Translations under genes and position numbers: made by a program
The notes under the pieces: model-generated
What the model was told of the DNA's origin: nothing
The model's input: only the letters and a program-made list of their open reading frames with translations
Databases searched by the model: none
In this document: piece after piece, positions 1-7,740 of the stretch
Numbering within the stretch: position 1 is the first letter of the stretch
Layout: every line of letters starts with the position of its first letter
Assembly: GCA_017464425.1 (NCBI GenBank)
Contig: JAFUDX010000025.1
Location: 221,753-285,752, forward strand
Length of the DNA: 64,000 nucleotides
Direction of reading: 5' to 3'
DNA from: Treponema sp.
GTDB taxonomy: Bacteria; Spirochaetota; Spirochaetia; Treponematales; Treponemataceae

Positions 1-423
1 TTGATTGAAGAAGAAATCTTCACAGGCTTGGGATTGCCTTTCCATGTCGTTGACACTTGCACGGGAGACTTGGGAGCACCCGCGTACCGAAAATGGGATT
101 TGGAAGCGTGGATGCCAGGTCGCGCAAACGAGGCACACCCCGAAGGCGACTACGGCGAAGTCACTTCAACTTCAAACTGCACGGACTATCAGGCACGCCG
201 CCTCAATGTCAAATACCACGACGATGACGGAAAGAACAAGTATGTGCACATGCTGAACGGAACGGCAATCGCGGTGGGGCGGGCAATGCTCGCGATCTTG
301 GAGAACTATCAGAACGCCGACGGCTCGGTAACAATTCCCGAAGTGCTCGTGCCCTACTGCGGCTTCGACAAAATCGTCCCCAAAGCCAAAAAAGACCCCG
401 TGTATCACGCGGCAAAAAAATAA
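1..423 (+). CDS. serS: Seryl-tRNA synthetase, C-terminal part
   Basis: This is the last 140 or so residues of seryl-tRNA synthetase, which charges tRNA-Ser with serine in the cytoplasm. The gene is cut by the left edge, so the N-terminal tRNA-binding coiled coil and motif 1 are outside the window. Visible class II synthetase features are the segment around [22 protein letters not shown], a stretch typical of SerRS motif 2 surroundings, then [13 protein letters not shown], and near the end motif 3 as [19 protein letters not shown]. The frame is open from base 1, so the apparent first codon is not the real start. The next gene begins 3 bases after the stop, so the two are probably co-transcribed. 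Family assignment is secure. Confidence 0.95.
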   Translation: MIEEEIFTGLGLPFHVVDTCTGDLGAPAYRKWDLEAWMPGRANEAHPEGDYGEVTSTSNCTDYQARRLNVKYHDDDGKNKYVHMLNGTAIAVGRAMLAILENYQNADGSVTIPEVLVPYCGFDKIVPKAKKDPVYHAAKK

Positions 424-426
424 GGC

Positions 427-1515
427 ATGGAAAACAACAGGTTTTTGAAAGGGATTTTCTATTTTCTCATCTTTATGAGCGTTGTGCTTGCGGGAACAAT
501 GCTCAAGGTGCTTGAAAGTTTCTTCAAACCTGTCGTGCTTGCGATTCTCTTGGCGGCGGTGTTTTATCCGCTCGTCAAAAAACTCAACGCAAAATGCAAA
601 ATTCCGTGGATGCTCGGAATCGTGATTGTGTATGTGGTCTTTCTCGTGATTTTCACGGGGATTTTCAACCTGCTTTCAACGAGCCTTATGACCATCGTTG
701 AGACCTACCCCAAATACGAAGAGCGGTTCCGCACGATTTACCACACGCTCCAAAACGAATTCTCGGCGAATTCCAATTCGGGGGTTTTGAATTTCTTCTT
801 TGACTTTAACCAAGACCAAACGCTGCTCGAAAATATTTCAAATCAGCTTAACATTCTGCCGTTTCTAAAGAATTTCGCGCTCAATTTCACAAACTCGCTC
901 GTTACATTCTTAAAGAGCACTTTTTTGGTTCTTTTGCTTTCGATTTTTTTGATTTTGGAGATGAAATCATTCAAGGCAAAAATCTTGAACGCCTTTTCAA
1001 GCGAAAACAACCAAAAAATCAACGACATCATGCACCGAATCGCAAGCGACACCATGCACTACATCTCAATCAAGTTCCTCATTTCGCTCGCGACGGGCTT
1101 GCTCGTTTTTGTGTGCTGTCTTATCGCCCGAATCGACTTTCCGCTCGTATGGGGATTTTTGGCATTCGTCTTGAACTTCGTGCCCACTTTCGGTTCAATC
1201 ATTTCATGGGCAGTCACCACGATTTTCGCGTTTTTGCAGTGCTACCCTCACCCCGCGCCCATCATTTTCATCGCAATCGCAGTGCTCGTCATCAATCTCG
1301 TTTTGGGAAATGTGGTCGAGCCACGCATTGAGGGCGAAAATTTGGGAATCTCGCCGTTCGTGATTTTGGTAAGTTTGTCTCTCTGGGGCTGGCTCTGGGG
1401 ATTTATGGGGCTGATTCTCGCCGTTCCGCTCATGGTCATCATCAAGATTTTCTGCGAAAATATTTCCTACCTAAGACCAATTGGGATATTGCTGGGTAGC
1501 GAACGGCACGCGTAG
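427..1515 (+). CDS. AI-2E family transporter (PF01594-type permease)
   Basis: A 362-residue polytopic inner-membrane protein of the AI-2E/PerM exporter family. Hydrophobic segments lie at about residues 9-60 (two spans), 62-85, 155-175, then a cluster from about 215 to 345, which is the usual arrangement with a long periplasmic loop in the first half. Substrates of this family are varied and poorly defined (autoinducer-2, Na+/H+, unknown), so the role is left open. It starts 3 bases after serS. The last residues, after YLRPIGILLG, read SERHA and are encoded by the start of a repeat-like element that runs on to about 1590, so the natural C-terminus may have been overwritten by that element. 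Confidence 0.85.
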   Translation: MENNRFLKGIFYFLIFMSVVLAGTMLKVLESFFKPVVLAILLAAVFYPLVKKLNAKCKIPWMLGIVIVYVVFLVIFTGIFNLLSTSLMTIVETYPKYEERFRTIYHTLQNEFSANSNSGVLNFFFDFNQDQTLLENISNQLNILPFLKNFALNFTNSLVTFLKSTFLVLLLSIFLILEMKSFKAKILNAFSSENNQKINDIMHRIASDTMHYISIKFLISLATGLLVFVCCLIARIDFPLVWGFLAFVLNFVPTFGSIISWAVTTIFAFLQCYPHPAPIIFIAIAVLVINLVLGNVVEPRIEGENLGISPFVILVSLSLWGWLWGFMGLILAVPLMVIIKIFCENISYLRPIGILLGSERHA

Positions 1516-1590
1516 CGGGCAAAAACCTGTGAGACAGGTTTTTAGTGAGTCTCCGAGCAGCTATGCTGCGAAGGCGGAAGTGCACATCAC
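1491..1590. repeat. Palindrome-rich repeat-like element overlapping a gene end
   Basis: About 100 bp of compact hairpins unlike the flanking coding DNA: a GC-rich part (1499-1520), a perfect 10-bp stem with a 3-base loop (1521-1543), and a second small hairpin GCAGC-TAT-GCTGC (1557-1569). It covers the end of the AI-2E gene and fills the space to the converging patatin gene. That it is a dispersed repeat is inference from its composition; no second copy is present in this window. Confidence 0.45.
1521..1543. terminator. Bidirectional intrinsic terminator
   Basis: Perfect inverted repeat AAAAACCTGT / ACAGGTTTTT with a GAG loop lies between the stop codons of two converging genes (ends 1515 and 1587). 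The A-run on one side and T-run on the other make a U-tract in either direction. Confidence 0.7.
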
Positions 1591-2501
1591 TCTTCAAACC
1601 AATAATTTGAGACGGGGTATATTTTCCGCCGTTGGAAATAGTCCACCGTGTCCTCATAGCCTTTTTGAATGAGCAAATTGATTCGTTTCTTTGAGAAATT
1701 CGCCGTGCCATCGAGAATGCTTTCAAAAATAGTATCGCCGTCTAAGTCGATGCTTGGAAAAAGCTCGATTATATTGATACTATCGTAATCTTTGGCTTGG
1801 ATTCGGCGCGAAATATGTTTTTTGTCGGAAAGATACACTACGATGATGTTTTTGATTTCGCTCATATCTTTGACAATCGGTGCAATCGGGATATTATCGC
1901 CACCAACCAACTCTTCGCCGCCATCAGAATAGTAATGACCGCCCTCGTCATCGTACACAAAAACAGAATCGCAAATCATCGGAAAGGCAGAGGTTGCCAG
2001 CAGTTTGTTTTTTTTGTTTTCGATTGAATCAATGTCATCATCTAGGCGGAAATAGTAGGCATGGCTTCCGACTCCGCCACCCAAAATATTTGAATTGATG
2101 AATTTGAGCACTTTGAGTCTGTCACGAACTGCGGTCGCATACACACGGACAGCTGAATCATACAGATTTTCAAGCGGAACCCTGTCAATGAGTTCAGAAA
2201 GCCCCGCCTGCGAAATCAAATTACCGTCTTTTGTGAGTTTTGACGGAACAGACTCCACCCAGAGTTTTTCGGCTTTCTGATACGGAAGGCAGGCAAACAA
2301 TGCCGCATTCAAACCGCCCACACTCGTTCCAGCAATTGCGGTCGTTTTTTGGGCAATGCCGTATTCGCACAGAGCTTTCCATACGCCCACTTCGTACGCG
2401 CCTTTTCCGCCACCGCCAGAAAGAACGAGACCGTATTCCTGACCGTAAGAAAAATGAACGAAAAGAAGAAAACAGACACTAAAAATAAGATTTCGCTTCA
2501 T
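1587..2501 (-). CDS. Patatin-like phospholipase, exported
   Basis: A 304-residue serine lipid acyl hydrolase with an N-terminal signal peptide (residues 1-20, cleavage likely after YG). The patatin fold is marked by the glycine-rich oxyanion loop GGGGKGAY at 29-36, nucleophile Ser60 in GTSVGG, and catalytic Asp193 in the D-G-G motif, so both members of the Ser-Asp dyad are present. It probably acts on phospholipids in the periplasm or outside the cell. The start overlaps the stop of the upstream lipoprotein gene by the ATGA arrangement, so they are translationally coupled. The last gene of a leftward unit beginning with an HTH-PTS IIA gene. Physiological substrate is unknown. Confidence 0.88.
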   Translation of the reverse strand: MKRNLIFSVCFLLFVHFSYGQEYGLVLSGGGGKGAYEVGVWKALCEYGIAQKTTAIAGTSVGGLNAALFACLPYQKAEKLWVESVPSKLTKDGNLISQAGLSELIDRVPLENLYDSAVRVYATAVRDRLKVLKFINSNILGGGVGSHAYYFRLDDDIDSIENKKNKLLATSAFPMICDSVFVYDDEGGHYYSDGGEELVGGDNIPIAPIVKDMSEIKNIIVVYLSDKKHISRRIQAKDYDSINIIELFPSIDLDGDTIFESILDGTANFSKKRINLLIQKGYEDTVDYFQRRKIYPVSNYWFEE

Positions 2502-3079
2502 CGCTCCTGCTCCCCCATCTTAAAATAAAGGGCAGTATCTGCCTTTATGTCAGAAAAACGGTCAGAGGCGAGATAGAAAGTGCCGTTTTCACGCAAATAC
2601 GAGCGTTTTTTGTTCACAAGGAAAAAGTCAAGGTTGATGGCGACCAGGCGTTCTGGAATCAAAATTTCCACGCGGGAAAAGATTTTTTCGTCCATAACAG
2701 AAAATTTTCTGCCAACTTGCGTGCCATTTTCATCAGCAACAGGAAATGACTCAATCGTGCCACTCTGATTTTGATAGACTGCGGAGGCTACAGCAAATCG
2801 TTTTTTCCAGACATCGCCCAAATCAAGCGAATGTGACTCAGCGTACGAAAACCATTTTGCCGTGTCATCAGTTTGGGGGAAGGCATAGCGAAGATATTTT
2901 TTGCCATCAATGACGAAGGGATATTCACACTCCCCCTGAGCAGATTTCCATGTTCCGTACAAATCTGAAAGATTCGACACCGCACGGAAATCAGAAGAAA
3001 TTCCACCCGTTGAAGCACAAGAAGCGAGAATCAAAAGAATCAACAGCACCGAAAGGCGCAACGGATGAATGAATTTCAT
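2498..3079 (-). CDS. Predicted lipoprotein of unknown function
   Basis: A 193-residue protein whose N-terminus is a hydrophobic signal followed by a lipobox, L-A-S-C, with the acylated Cys at residue 21. I do not recognise the mature domain; it is rich in beta-strand-like alternation and aromatic residues and could be a small lipocalin- or DUF-type sensor of cell-surface material. It begins 2 bases after the trpB stop and its own stop overlaps the start of the patatin gene, so it is co-translated with the secreted lipase. A role as a partner or anchor of that lipase is only inference from coupling. Confidence 0.75.
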   Translation of the reverse strand: MKFIHPLRLSVLLILLILASCASTGGISSDFRAVSNLSDLYGTWKSAQGECEYPFVIDGKKYLRYAFPQTDDTAKWFSYAESHSLDLGDVWKKRFAVASAVYQNQSGTIESFPVADENGTQVGRKFSVMDEKIFSRVEILIPERLVAINLDFFLVNKKRSYLRENGTFYLASDRFSDIKADTALYFKMGEQER

Positions 3080-3081
3080 TT

Positions 3082-4449
3082 TTAGATTTTCGGCGTTTTT
3101 GCGAGTGACTTTGCGATTTCGTCATCAGTCGGAATGCAGTCGCTCATCGTGCCGTCGTTGAACGCTTTGTAAGCGTACATGTCGAAGTAGCCCGTTCCTG
3201 TAAGCCCGAACAAAATCGTCTTTTCTTCACCCGTTTCTTTGCACTTCAATGCCTCATCGATTGCAACACGGATTGCGTGGCTTGACTCAGGAGCTGGCAA
3301 AATGCCTTCAACGCGCGCAAATTCCTGTGCCGCAGCAAAAACGCTTGTCTGCTCGACGGAGCGTGCTTCCATCAGTTTGTCATCGTACAACTGAGAGAGA
3401 ATTGAGCTCATGCCGTGATAGCGTAAGCCCCCCGCATGGTTCGGAGACGGCATAAATTCGCTTCCGAGCGTGTACATTTTTGAAAGCGGACAGACATGGC
3501 CTGTGTCGCAGAAGTCGTACACGTATTTTCCGCGCGTAAGGCTTGGGCACGAAGCTGGCTCTACGGCGATAAACTGATAGTCCGCCTCGCCGCGCAACTT
3601 TCTGCCCATGAACGGAGAAATCAAGCCGCCCAAGTTTGAGCCGCCGCCCGCGCAGCCAATGATTACATCGGGTTTGATGCCGTATTTGTCCATCGCCGTC
3701 ATCGTTTCAAGACCGATAACCGTTTGATGTAAAAGAACCTGATTCAGCACACTTCCGAGCACATAACGGTAACCTTCCTGTTTAGTGGCTGCTTCCACTG
3801 CTTCAGAAATAGCGCAGCCCAAGCTTCCGCCCGTGCCGGGGAATTCGGCGAGAATCTTTCGCCCGACTTCGGTGGTCTCACTCGGCGACGGCGTGACCTG
3901 TGCGCCATAGGTTCGCATGACTTCGCGGCGGAACGGCTTTTGCTCGTACGAGACTTTGACCATGTAAACCTGACAATCCAAATCAAAGTACGAGCATGCC
4001 ATTGAAAGTGCCGTGCCCCACTGCCCCGCTCCCGTTTCGGTCGTTACCCCGCATAAGCCCTGTTTTTTGGCATAGTAGGCCTGAGCAATCGCCGAATTGA
4101 GTTTGTGGCTTCCGCTCGTGTTGTTTCCTTCAAATTTGTAGTAGATTTTTGCGGGCGTGCCCAACTTTTTTTCAAGACAGTACGCACGGACAAGTGGAGC
4201 CGGTCGGTACATTTTGTAGAATTCGCGGATTTCATCGGGAATCGGAATGTACGCCGTCGTTTCGTCAAGTTCCTGTTTGATAAGCTCATCGCAGAATACG
4301 GCTCGCAAGTCCTCGAATTTCATTGGCTCGTGTGTGGCAGGATTTAAAAGCGGCGCGGGCTTATTCTTCATGTCGGCACGAACATTGTACCAGTTTGTGG
4401 GCAATTCATTTTCAGAGAGATAGATTTTATACGGGATTTTTTCAGACAT
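3082..4449 (-). CDS. TrpB2-type pyridoxal-phosphate enzyme (tryptophan synthase beta-like)
   Basis: A 455-residue PLP enzyme of the TrpB2 subfamily (longer than ordinary TrpB of about 400). PLP Lys116 sits in the NTSGSHKLNSA motif, and the phosphate-binding GCAGGGSNLGG loop is present. The longer N-terminus (LPTNWYNVRADMKNKPAPLLNP) is diagnostic of TrpB2. TrpB2 joins indole and serine to make tryptophan but usually stands alone. No trpA, trpC or other trp gene is nearby, so it may salvage indole produced elsewhere or use another beta-replacement substrate. It follows the HTH-PTS IIA gene by 30 bases and precedes a lipoprotein gene. Confidence 0.9.
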   Translation of the reverse strand: MSEKIPYKIYLSENELPTNWYNVRADMKNKPAPLLNPATHEPMKFEDLRAVFCDELIKQELDETTAYIPIPDEIREFYKMYRPAPLVRAYCLEKKLGTPAKIYYKFEGNNTSGSHKLNSAIAQAYYAKKQGLCGVTTETGAGQWGTALSMACSYFDLDCQVYMVKVSYEQKPFRREVMRTYGAQVTPSPSETTEVGRKILAEFPGTGGSLGCAISEAVEAATKQEGYRYVLGSVLNQVLLHQTVIGLETMTAMDKYGIKPDVIIGCAGGGSNLGGLISPFMGRKLRGEADYQFIAVEPASCPSLTRGKYVYDFCDTGHVCPLSKMYTLGSEFMPSPNHAGGLRYHGMSSILSQLYDDKLMEARSVEQTSVFAAAQEFARVEGILPAPESSHAIRVAIDEALKCKETGEEKTILFGLTGTGYFDMYAYKAFNDGTMSDCIPTDDEIAKSLAKTPKI

Positions 4450-4479
4450 TGGGTGCTCCGTTTCGTTTGATGTAAATGC

Positions 4480-5130
4480 TTAGTCAGAAGTAAGAATTTT
4501 GTACGCTTCCATCGCGTCCTTACAAGAAAGCAATGAATCGCGCACTTCTTTATCTTTGAGTTTTGAGCTAAAGAAGCTTAATGTCTGCAAATAATATGAA
4601 TGCTGATTATACGCAGCCGCAATCATAATCAAAATGCGAACAGGTGTATCATCAATCGTCTGGAAATCCAAAAGCTCGTTATTGCAGATTCCAACACTCA
4701 TCACCAAATCAGTAACAGAAGACAAGCGTACATGAGGAATCGCAATGCCACGACCGATAGCCGTAGACATAAGTTCTTCACGCTTTAAAATCTCTTCAAC
4801 GAGTTCCTTTTCATTTTTGATTTGAGGAGCAGTCGCAAGATTCTGTGCCAGTTCCACGATTGCATCACGCTTTGTGGAATGATTGATAAATACGATTCGA
4901 TCAGGAGAAAGAATATTTTTTGCTGAAACCATTTGCTTTGACTCCGCAGGCTTTTGTGATGAAGAAAGTCGTTCATTCACCCATTTTTCGATTTCTGATT
5001 TTTTGAAACGCCAGACCGTACCGATTTTTCCAGCTGGAATTTCGCCTTTTTGCGCCCAATCATACACCGTTCGTTCAGAAACACGAAGATATTTCGCAAC
5101 TTCTTCTATAGTAAGAATGTCGTCTCCCAC
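4480..5130 (-). CDS. PTS IIA (PtsN-like) protein with N-terminal excisionase-type HTH
   Basis: A 216-residue fusion. Residues 1-55 form a MerR/excisionase-like DNA-binding domain (LTIEEVAKYLRVSERTVYDW), followed by a linker and, from about residue 70, a fructose/mannitol-type PTS EIIA domain with phospho-acceptor His133 in GIAIPHVR. It may link nitrogen/sugar PTS phosphorylation to gene control; no EIIB or EIIC lies nearby, so it fits the regulatory nitrogen-PTS type. Translation most likely starts at GTG 5130, 6 bases after a perfect AAGGAG; an ATG overlaps it two bases upstream in another frame. A good sigma-70 promoter lies at 5173-5201. Confidence 0.88.
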   Translation of the reverse strand: MGDDILTIEEVAKYLRVSERTVYDWAQKGEIPAGKIGTVWRFKKSEIEKWVNERLSSSQKPAESKQMVSAKNILSPDRIVFINHSTKRDAIVELAQNLATAPQIKNEKELVEEILKREELMSTAIGRGIAIPHVRLSSVTDLVMSVGICNNELLDFQTIDDTPVRILIMIAAAYNQHSYYLQTLSFFSSKLKDKEVRDSLLSCKDAMEAYKILTSD

Positions 5131-5172
5131 ATTTTGCTCCTTATTTTACTTTTATTTGAAATTGAATGACAT

Positions 5173-5201
5173 ATTTTGCAATCTTTACGGTATTTTGTCA
5201 A
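5173..5201 (-). promoter_or_regulatory. Sigma-70 promoter for the HTH-PTS IIA operon
   Basis: On the minus strand TTGACA (5196-5201), 17-bp spacer, CAAAAT (5173-5178), followed by about 40 bases to the start codon with its AAGGAG site. The -35 is a perfect match. Confidence 0.75.
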
Positions 5202-5240
5202 GTCATACAATAAGGAAACAAAAAATGGAAAAAACGACAG

Positions 5241-5280
5241 CTATTTTTTGTAATTTTCAGACATTTTTTGCATTTTTCAG
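5241..5280. repeat. Two 20-bp tandem copies
   Basis: Bases 5241-5260 and 5261-5280 are imperfect tandem copies (16 of 20 identical) sharing ATTTTTTG and TTTTCAG blocks. They lie just beyond the cytidine deaminase stop. The low complexity makes chance or slippage likely. Confidence 0.5.
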
Positions 5281-5281
5281 A

Positions 5282-5692
5282 CTAATCTGCAAGTTCATGC
5301 AAACTGTCAAACGGATATAATTCTCCGAGCGTCGACTTTTTTGCATTTTCACAAGTATTTCCAAAAATCACGGGAACGGTATCATCGCCAAATTCTGTAA
5401 GCACTTGCCTGCACGCACCGCACGGTCCGACGGGATAGTCTGATTTGGGGGTTGCGATTGCGACCGCAGAGACCCGTTTCGCACCTTCGGATACAGCCTT
5501 AAAAATCGCAGTTCGCTCGGCACAATTCGTCAGCCCGAATGAGCGGTTTTCGACATTGCAACCAGTAAAAATGCGCCCGTCACTCATAAGAAGTGCCGCA
5601 CCCACAGGAAATTTTGAATACGGTGAGTACGATGCATTTGCCGCTTTGCGCGCCATTGTGAACAATTCAGTCAATTTTTCTTCCGATACCAT
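5282..5692 (-). CDS. cdd: Cytidine deaminase
   Basis: A 136-residue homotetrameric-type cytidine deaminase, converting cytidine or deoxycytidine to uridine in pyrimidine salvage. The zinc-binding and catalytic signature is complete: Cys57-Ala-Glu59 (TNCAERTAIF), with Glu59 as proton shuttle, and PCGAC giving Cys91 and Cys94. The SYSPYSKFPVGAAL segment near residue 21 is typical of the substrate-binding edge. The ATG at 5692 has a strong AGGAGG site upstream. It faces away from the next gene at 5781; a poly-GAAAATTG word occupies its upstream region. Confidence 0.95.
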   Translation of the reverse strand: MVSEEKLTELFTMARKAANASYSPYSKFPVGAALLMSDGRIFTGCNVENRSFGLTNCAERTAIFKAVSEGAKRVSAVAIATPKSDYPVGPCGACRQVLTEFGDDTVPVIFGNTCENAKKSTLGELYPFDSLHELAD

Positions 5693-5721
5693 ACAGTCCT
5701 CCTCTTTTTAGGCATTCGTAG

Positions 5722-5758
5722 TGCATAATTTTCGATTTTCAACTTTCAATTTTCAGTT
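5722..5758. repeat. GAAAATTGAAAGTTGAAAAT word repeat, copy 1
   Basis: On the minus strand this reads as repeated GAAAATTG/GAAAGTTG/GAAAATCG units, the same vocabulary as at 18031-18064 and 24342-24381. It sits in the divergent spacer upstream of cdd. Confidence 0.5.
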
Positions 5759-5772
5759 ATATCTTATATAAT
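5744..5772 (+). promoter_or_regulatory. Promoter with start codon 8 bases past the -10 box
   Basis: A perfect TATAAT (5767-5772) lies 17 bp from a weak TTTCAA (5744-5749). Only ATCATACT separates the -10 from the ATG at 5781 and no Shine-Dalgarno sequence exists, so transcription would begin at or within 2 bases of the start codon (leaderless mRNA). Confidence 0.5.
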
Positions 5773-5780
5773 ATCATACT

Positions 5781-6869
5781 ATGAGTAAAAAGGTAAAAAT
5801 TATTTTGCCAATTTTTTTAGTTTTGGCATTTTTTTATGTAATCATCGCGTCACGGCCACTTTCACCAGAAATCCAGTTTGTTCCCGTTTGGAGTATCGAT
5901 TTAGAATCATTCACTAAAGGCGAAGTTGCCGAATCCACCGAAGAGGATTTTCTAAACGCAGTCTCCTTTAAAATGAATCAGAATTTAGGCTATTTTACCC
6001 CAGAGGGCAAAATTCTGAACTACATCACCTTTCCGTACAAAGCAACGATTTCAAACGATTCATACACGCTCTACGGAACCGCATCAACTGAAATGCAAAT
6101 AAATTCTCCTTCTGGAAAAGAACTCGGAAAAATCTCAGTCACGGGCTTTCCCTACTACACCGCAGACCGCAAATTCATTTTCTTGCCGGGCGGCGCATCA
6201 TTTTCAAAACTCAATGCAGACGGCTCTGTCGCATGGACATACGAAGGATTCTCACCAATCACGGCATTTTCGTCATCCTCAAGCGGAACTGTCGCAGGAT
6301 TTGCGAACGGAAAAGTCATCGGGTTTGACAACGAAGGCAACATCACCCACAACTACGAGCCAGGCGGGAGCAACTACGAAGTCATTTTTGGAGCGGCTAT
6401 CTCAGAAAGCTCCAAATACATCGCCACGCTTTCTGGTCAGGATGGGCAGCGATTCGTCATCGCAAAAAAGAGCGGCGAAACATACGGCGGACACACATCA
6501 ATTATATTCTACAAATCAATGCAGCAAGAAATCAACCGCCAAGTTCTCATTAAATTCAGCAAAGACGAAAAAAAGGTCTTCTATAATAATGCCACAGGAA
6601 TCGGCATCGTAAACTGCAAGAATTTCAAAAACACCGAGATTCCCATCAAAGGCAGGATTCTCTCAATTCTAGAATCAGAATCAGGCAAAGAAATTTTTGT
6701 CCTCAGCAAAGAAGGCTCTACTTACACGGTCTCAACAATCGAGTCATTTGATGCATTCGCAGGTTCCTTTTCGTTCGAGGCACAAACAGCCTGTATTGCA
6801 GTCAGTGGCAATTCACTTTTTGTCGGACGAGACGGAAAAATTTCCCGCTTAGACATAGTACATCGATAA
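5781..6869 (+). CDS. Membrane-anchored beta-propeller-like protein, unknown function
   Basis: A 362-residue protein with a single N-terminal hydrophobic anchor or uncleaved signal (residues 7-24) and an exported domain made of repeated short strands with motifs such as FFTPEGKILNYITF, LNADGSVAWTYEG and GFDNEGNITHNYEPGG. These resemble PQQ/WD-type propeller blades, and the length would fit about six or seven blades. No catalytic motif is visible. It lies 13 bases before a LytM-like gene, so a scaffold role in the periplasm is a reasonable guess. It appears to start without a ribosome-binding site (see the promoter entry). Confidence 0.75.
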   Translation: MSKKVKIILPIFLVLAFFYVIIASRPLSPEIQFVPVWSIDLESFTKGEVAESTEEDFLNAVSFKMNQNLGYFTPEGKILNYITFPYKATISNDSYTLYGTASTEMQINSPSGKELGKISVTGFPYYTADRKFIFLPGGASFSKLNADGSVAWTYEGFSPITAFSSSSSGTVAGFANGKVIGFDNEGNITHNYEPGGSNYEVIFGAAISESSKYIATLSGQDGQRFVIAKKSGETYGGHTSIIFYKSMQQEINRQVLIKFSKDEKKVFYNNATGIGIVNCKNFKNTEIPIKGRILSILESESGKEIFVLSKEGSTYTVSTIESFDAFAGSFSFEAQTACIAVSGNSLFVGRDGKISRLDIVHR

Positions 6870-6882
6870 CAGAGGATTTCAT

Positions 6883-7740
6883 ATGAAAAAACTGATTTTT
6901 ACATTGCTCGCGCTTTTAGCACTTTCCACGCTCTGTGCATTCAATTGGCCGCAAAATGAAATTCTTTCGGATTCATTCTTTTCATATTTCGCGCAGCTTC
7001 GCGGAGGCACAATCAGCACATCGCTCGTTTTTTCAGAAAGCAAAGAAGTAAAGGCTGCGGATAACGGCAGAGTGCTTGCTGTCATTTCTGAGCACAATGA
7101 AGACGAATTATTTGAGAGCACGCTTGGCAATGCCGTCATTCTTGCGCACAAAGATTCGCTTGCCACCGTGTATGCAAACCTTGATGAAGAAAATCTTGAT
7201 GCGCTCTATGCAATGACCGACATTACAACGGGCACTTCGTTTGGTACCACAGGTCTTTCAGGCTGGCAAGAAGGCGAAGCCTGCCTTGAATTTCAAGTGC
7301 TTGATACCAAAAACAAAACATATATCAATCCGCGTATTCTAATGCCACGAGTCGGAAAGGAACTCCAGCTTTCTATCAAAGATGTTGTTGCAATCAGCAA
7401 AAAAGGTGTCACATATGATTTGGGTACGGTCAAAGCCATGCCATCTGGCGTTTACCAGCTTTACCGAGAACGGCAGGAAATCGCAATGCCGTATAAAACG
7501 ACCGTATATGTAAACGGTGCCGTTGCAGAGACGCTCACCTATGACACACTCGCAGAAAAAAACGGAAGAATCACGGTAAACGGCAAAAAAAATTACGATG
7601 TTTCCACCGTGTACCATGACGCAGACAAACAGTTTCTGGGTGAAATCACGCTTCCAAAAGGCAAAACGCAGATTATGGTCGTAGTGGCGGACATTTTAGG
7701 AAAGGAACGGCAGATTATTTATACGGCGGAAGTACGATGA
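6883..7740 (+). CDS. LytM/M23-like periplasmic protein lacking catalytic residues
   Basis: A 285-residue exported protein (signal peptide 1-19, LSTLCAFN). Residues about 55-155 have the outline of the M23/LytM peptidase fold: VKAADNGRVLAVISEH, then GNAVILAHKDSLATVYANL, then CLEFQVLDTKNKTYINPRILMP. However, the zinc ligands are gone: no H-x3-D before the first strand, and the usual H-x-H is C-L-E. It is therefore probably a regulatory pseudoenzyme like EnvC or NlpD, or a structural module. The C-terminal half is unassigned. AGAGGA precedes the ATG; the stop overlaps the fumarase start by ATGA. Confidence 0.78.
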   Translation: MKKLIFTLLALLALSTLCAFNWPQNEILSDSFFSYFAQLRGGTISTSLVFSESKEVKAADNGRVLAVISEHNEDELFESTLGNAVILAHKDSLATVYANLDEENLDALYAMTDITTGTSFGTTGLSGWQEGEACLEFQVLDTKNKTYINPRILMPRVGKELQLSIKDVVAISKKGVTYDLGTVKAMPSGVYQLYRERQEIAMPYKTTVYVNGAVAETLTYDTLAEKNGRITVNGKKNYDVSTVYHDADKQFLGEITLPKGKTQIMVVVADILGKERQIIYTAEVR

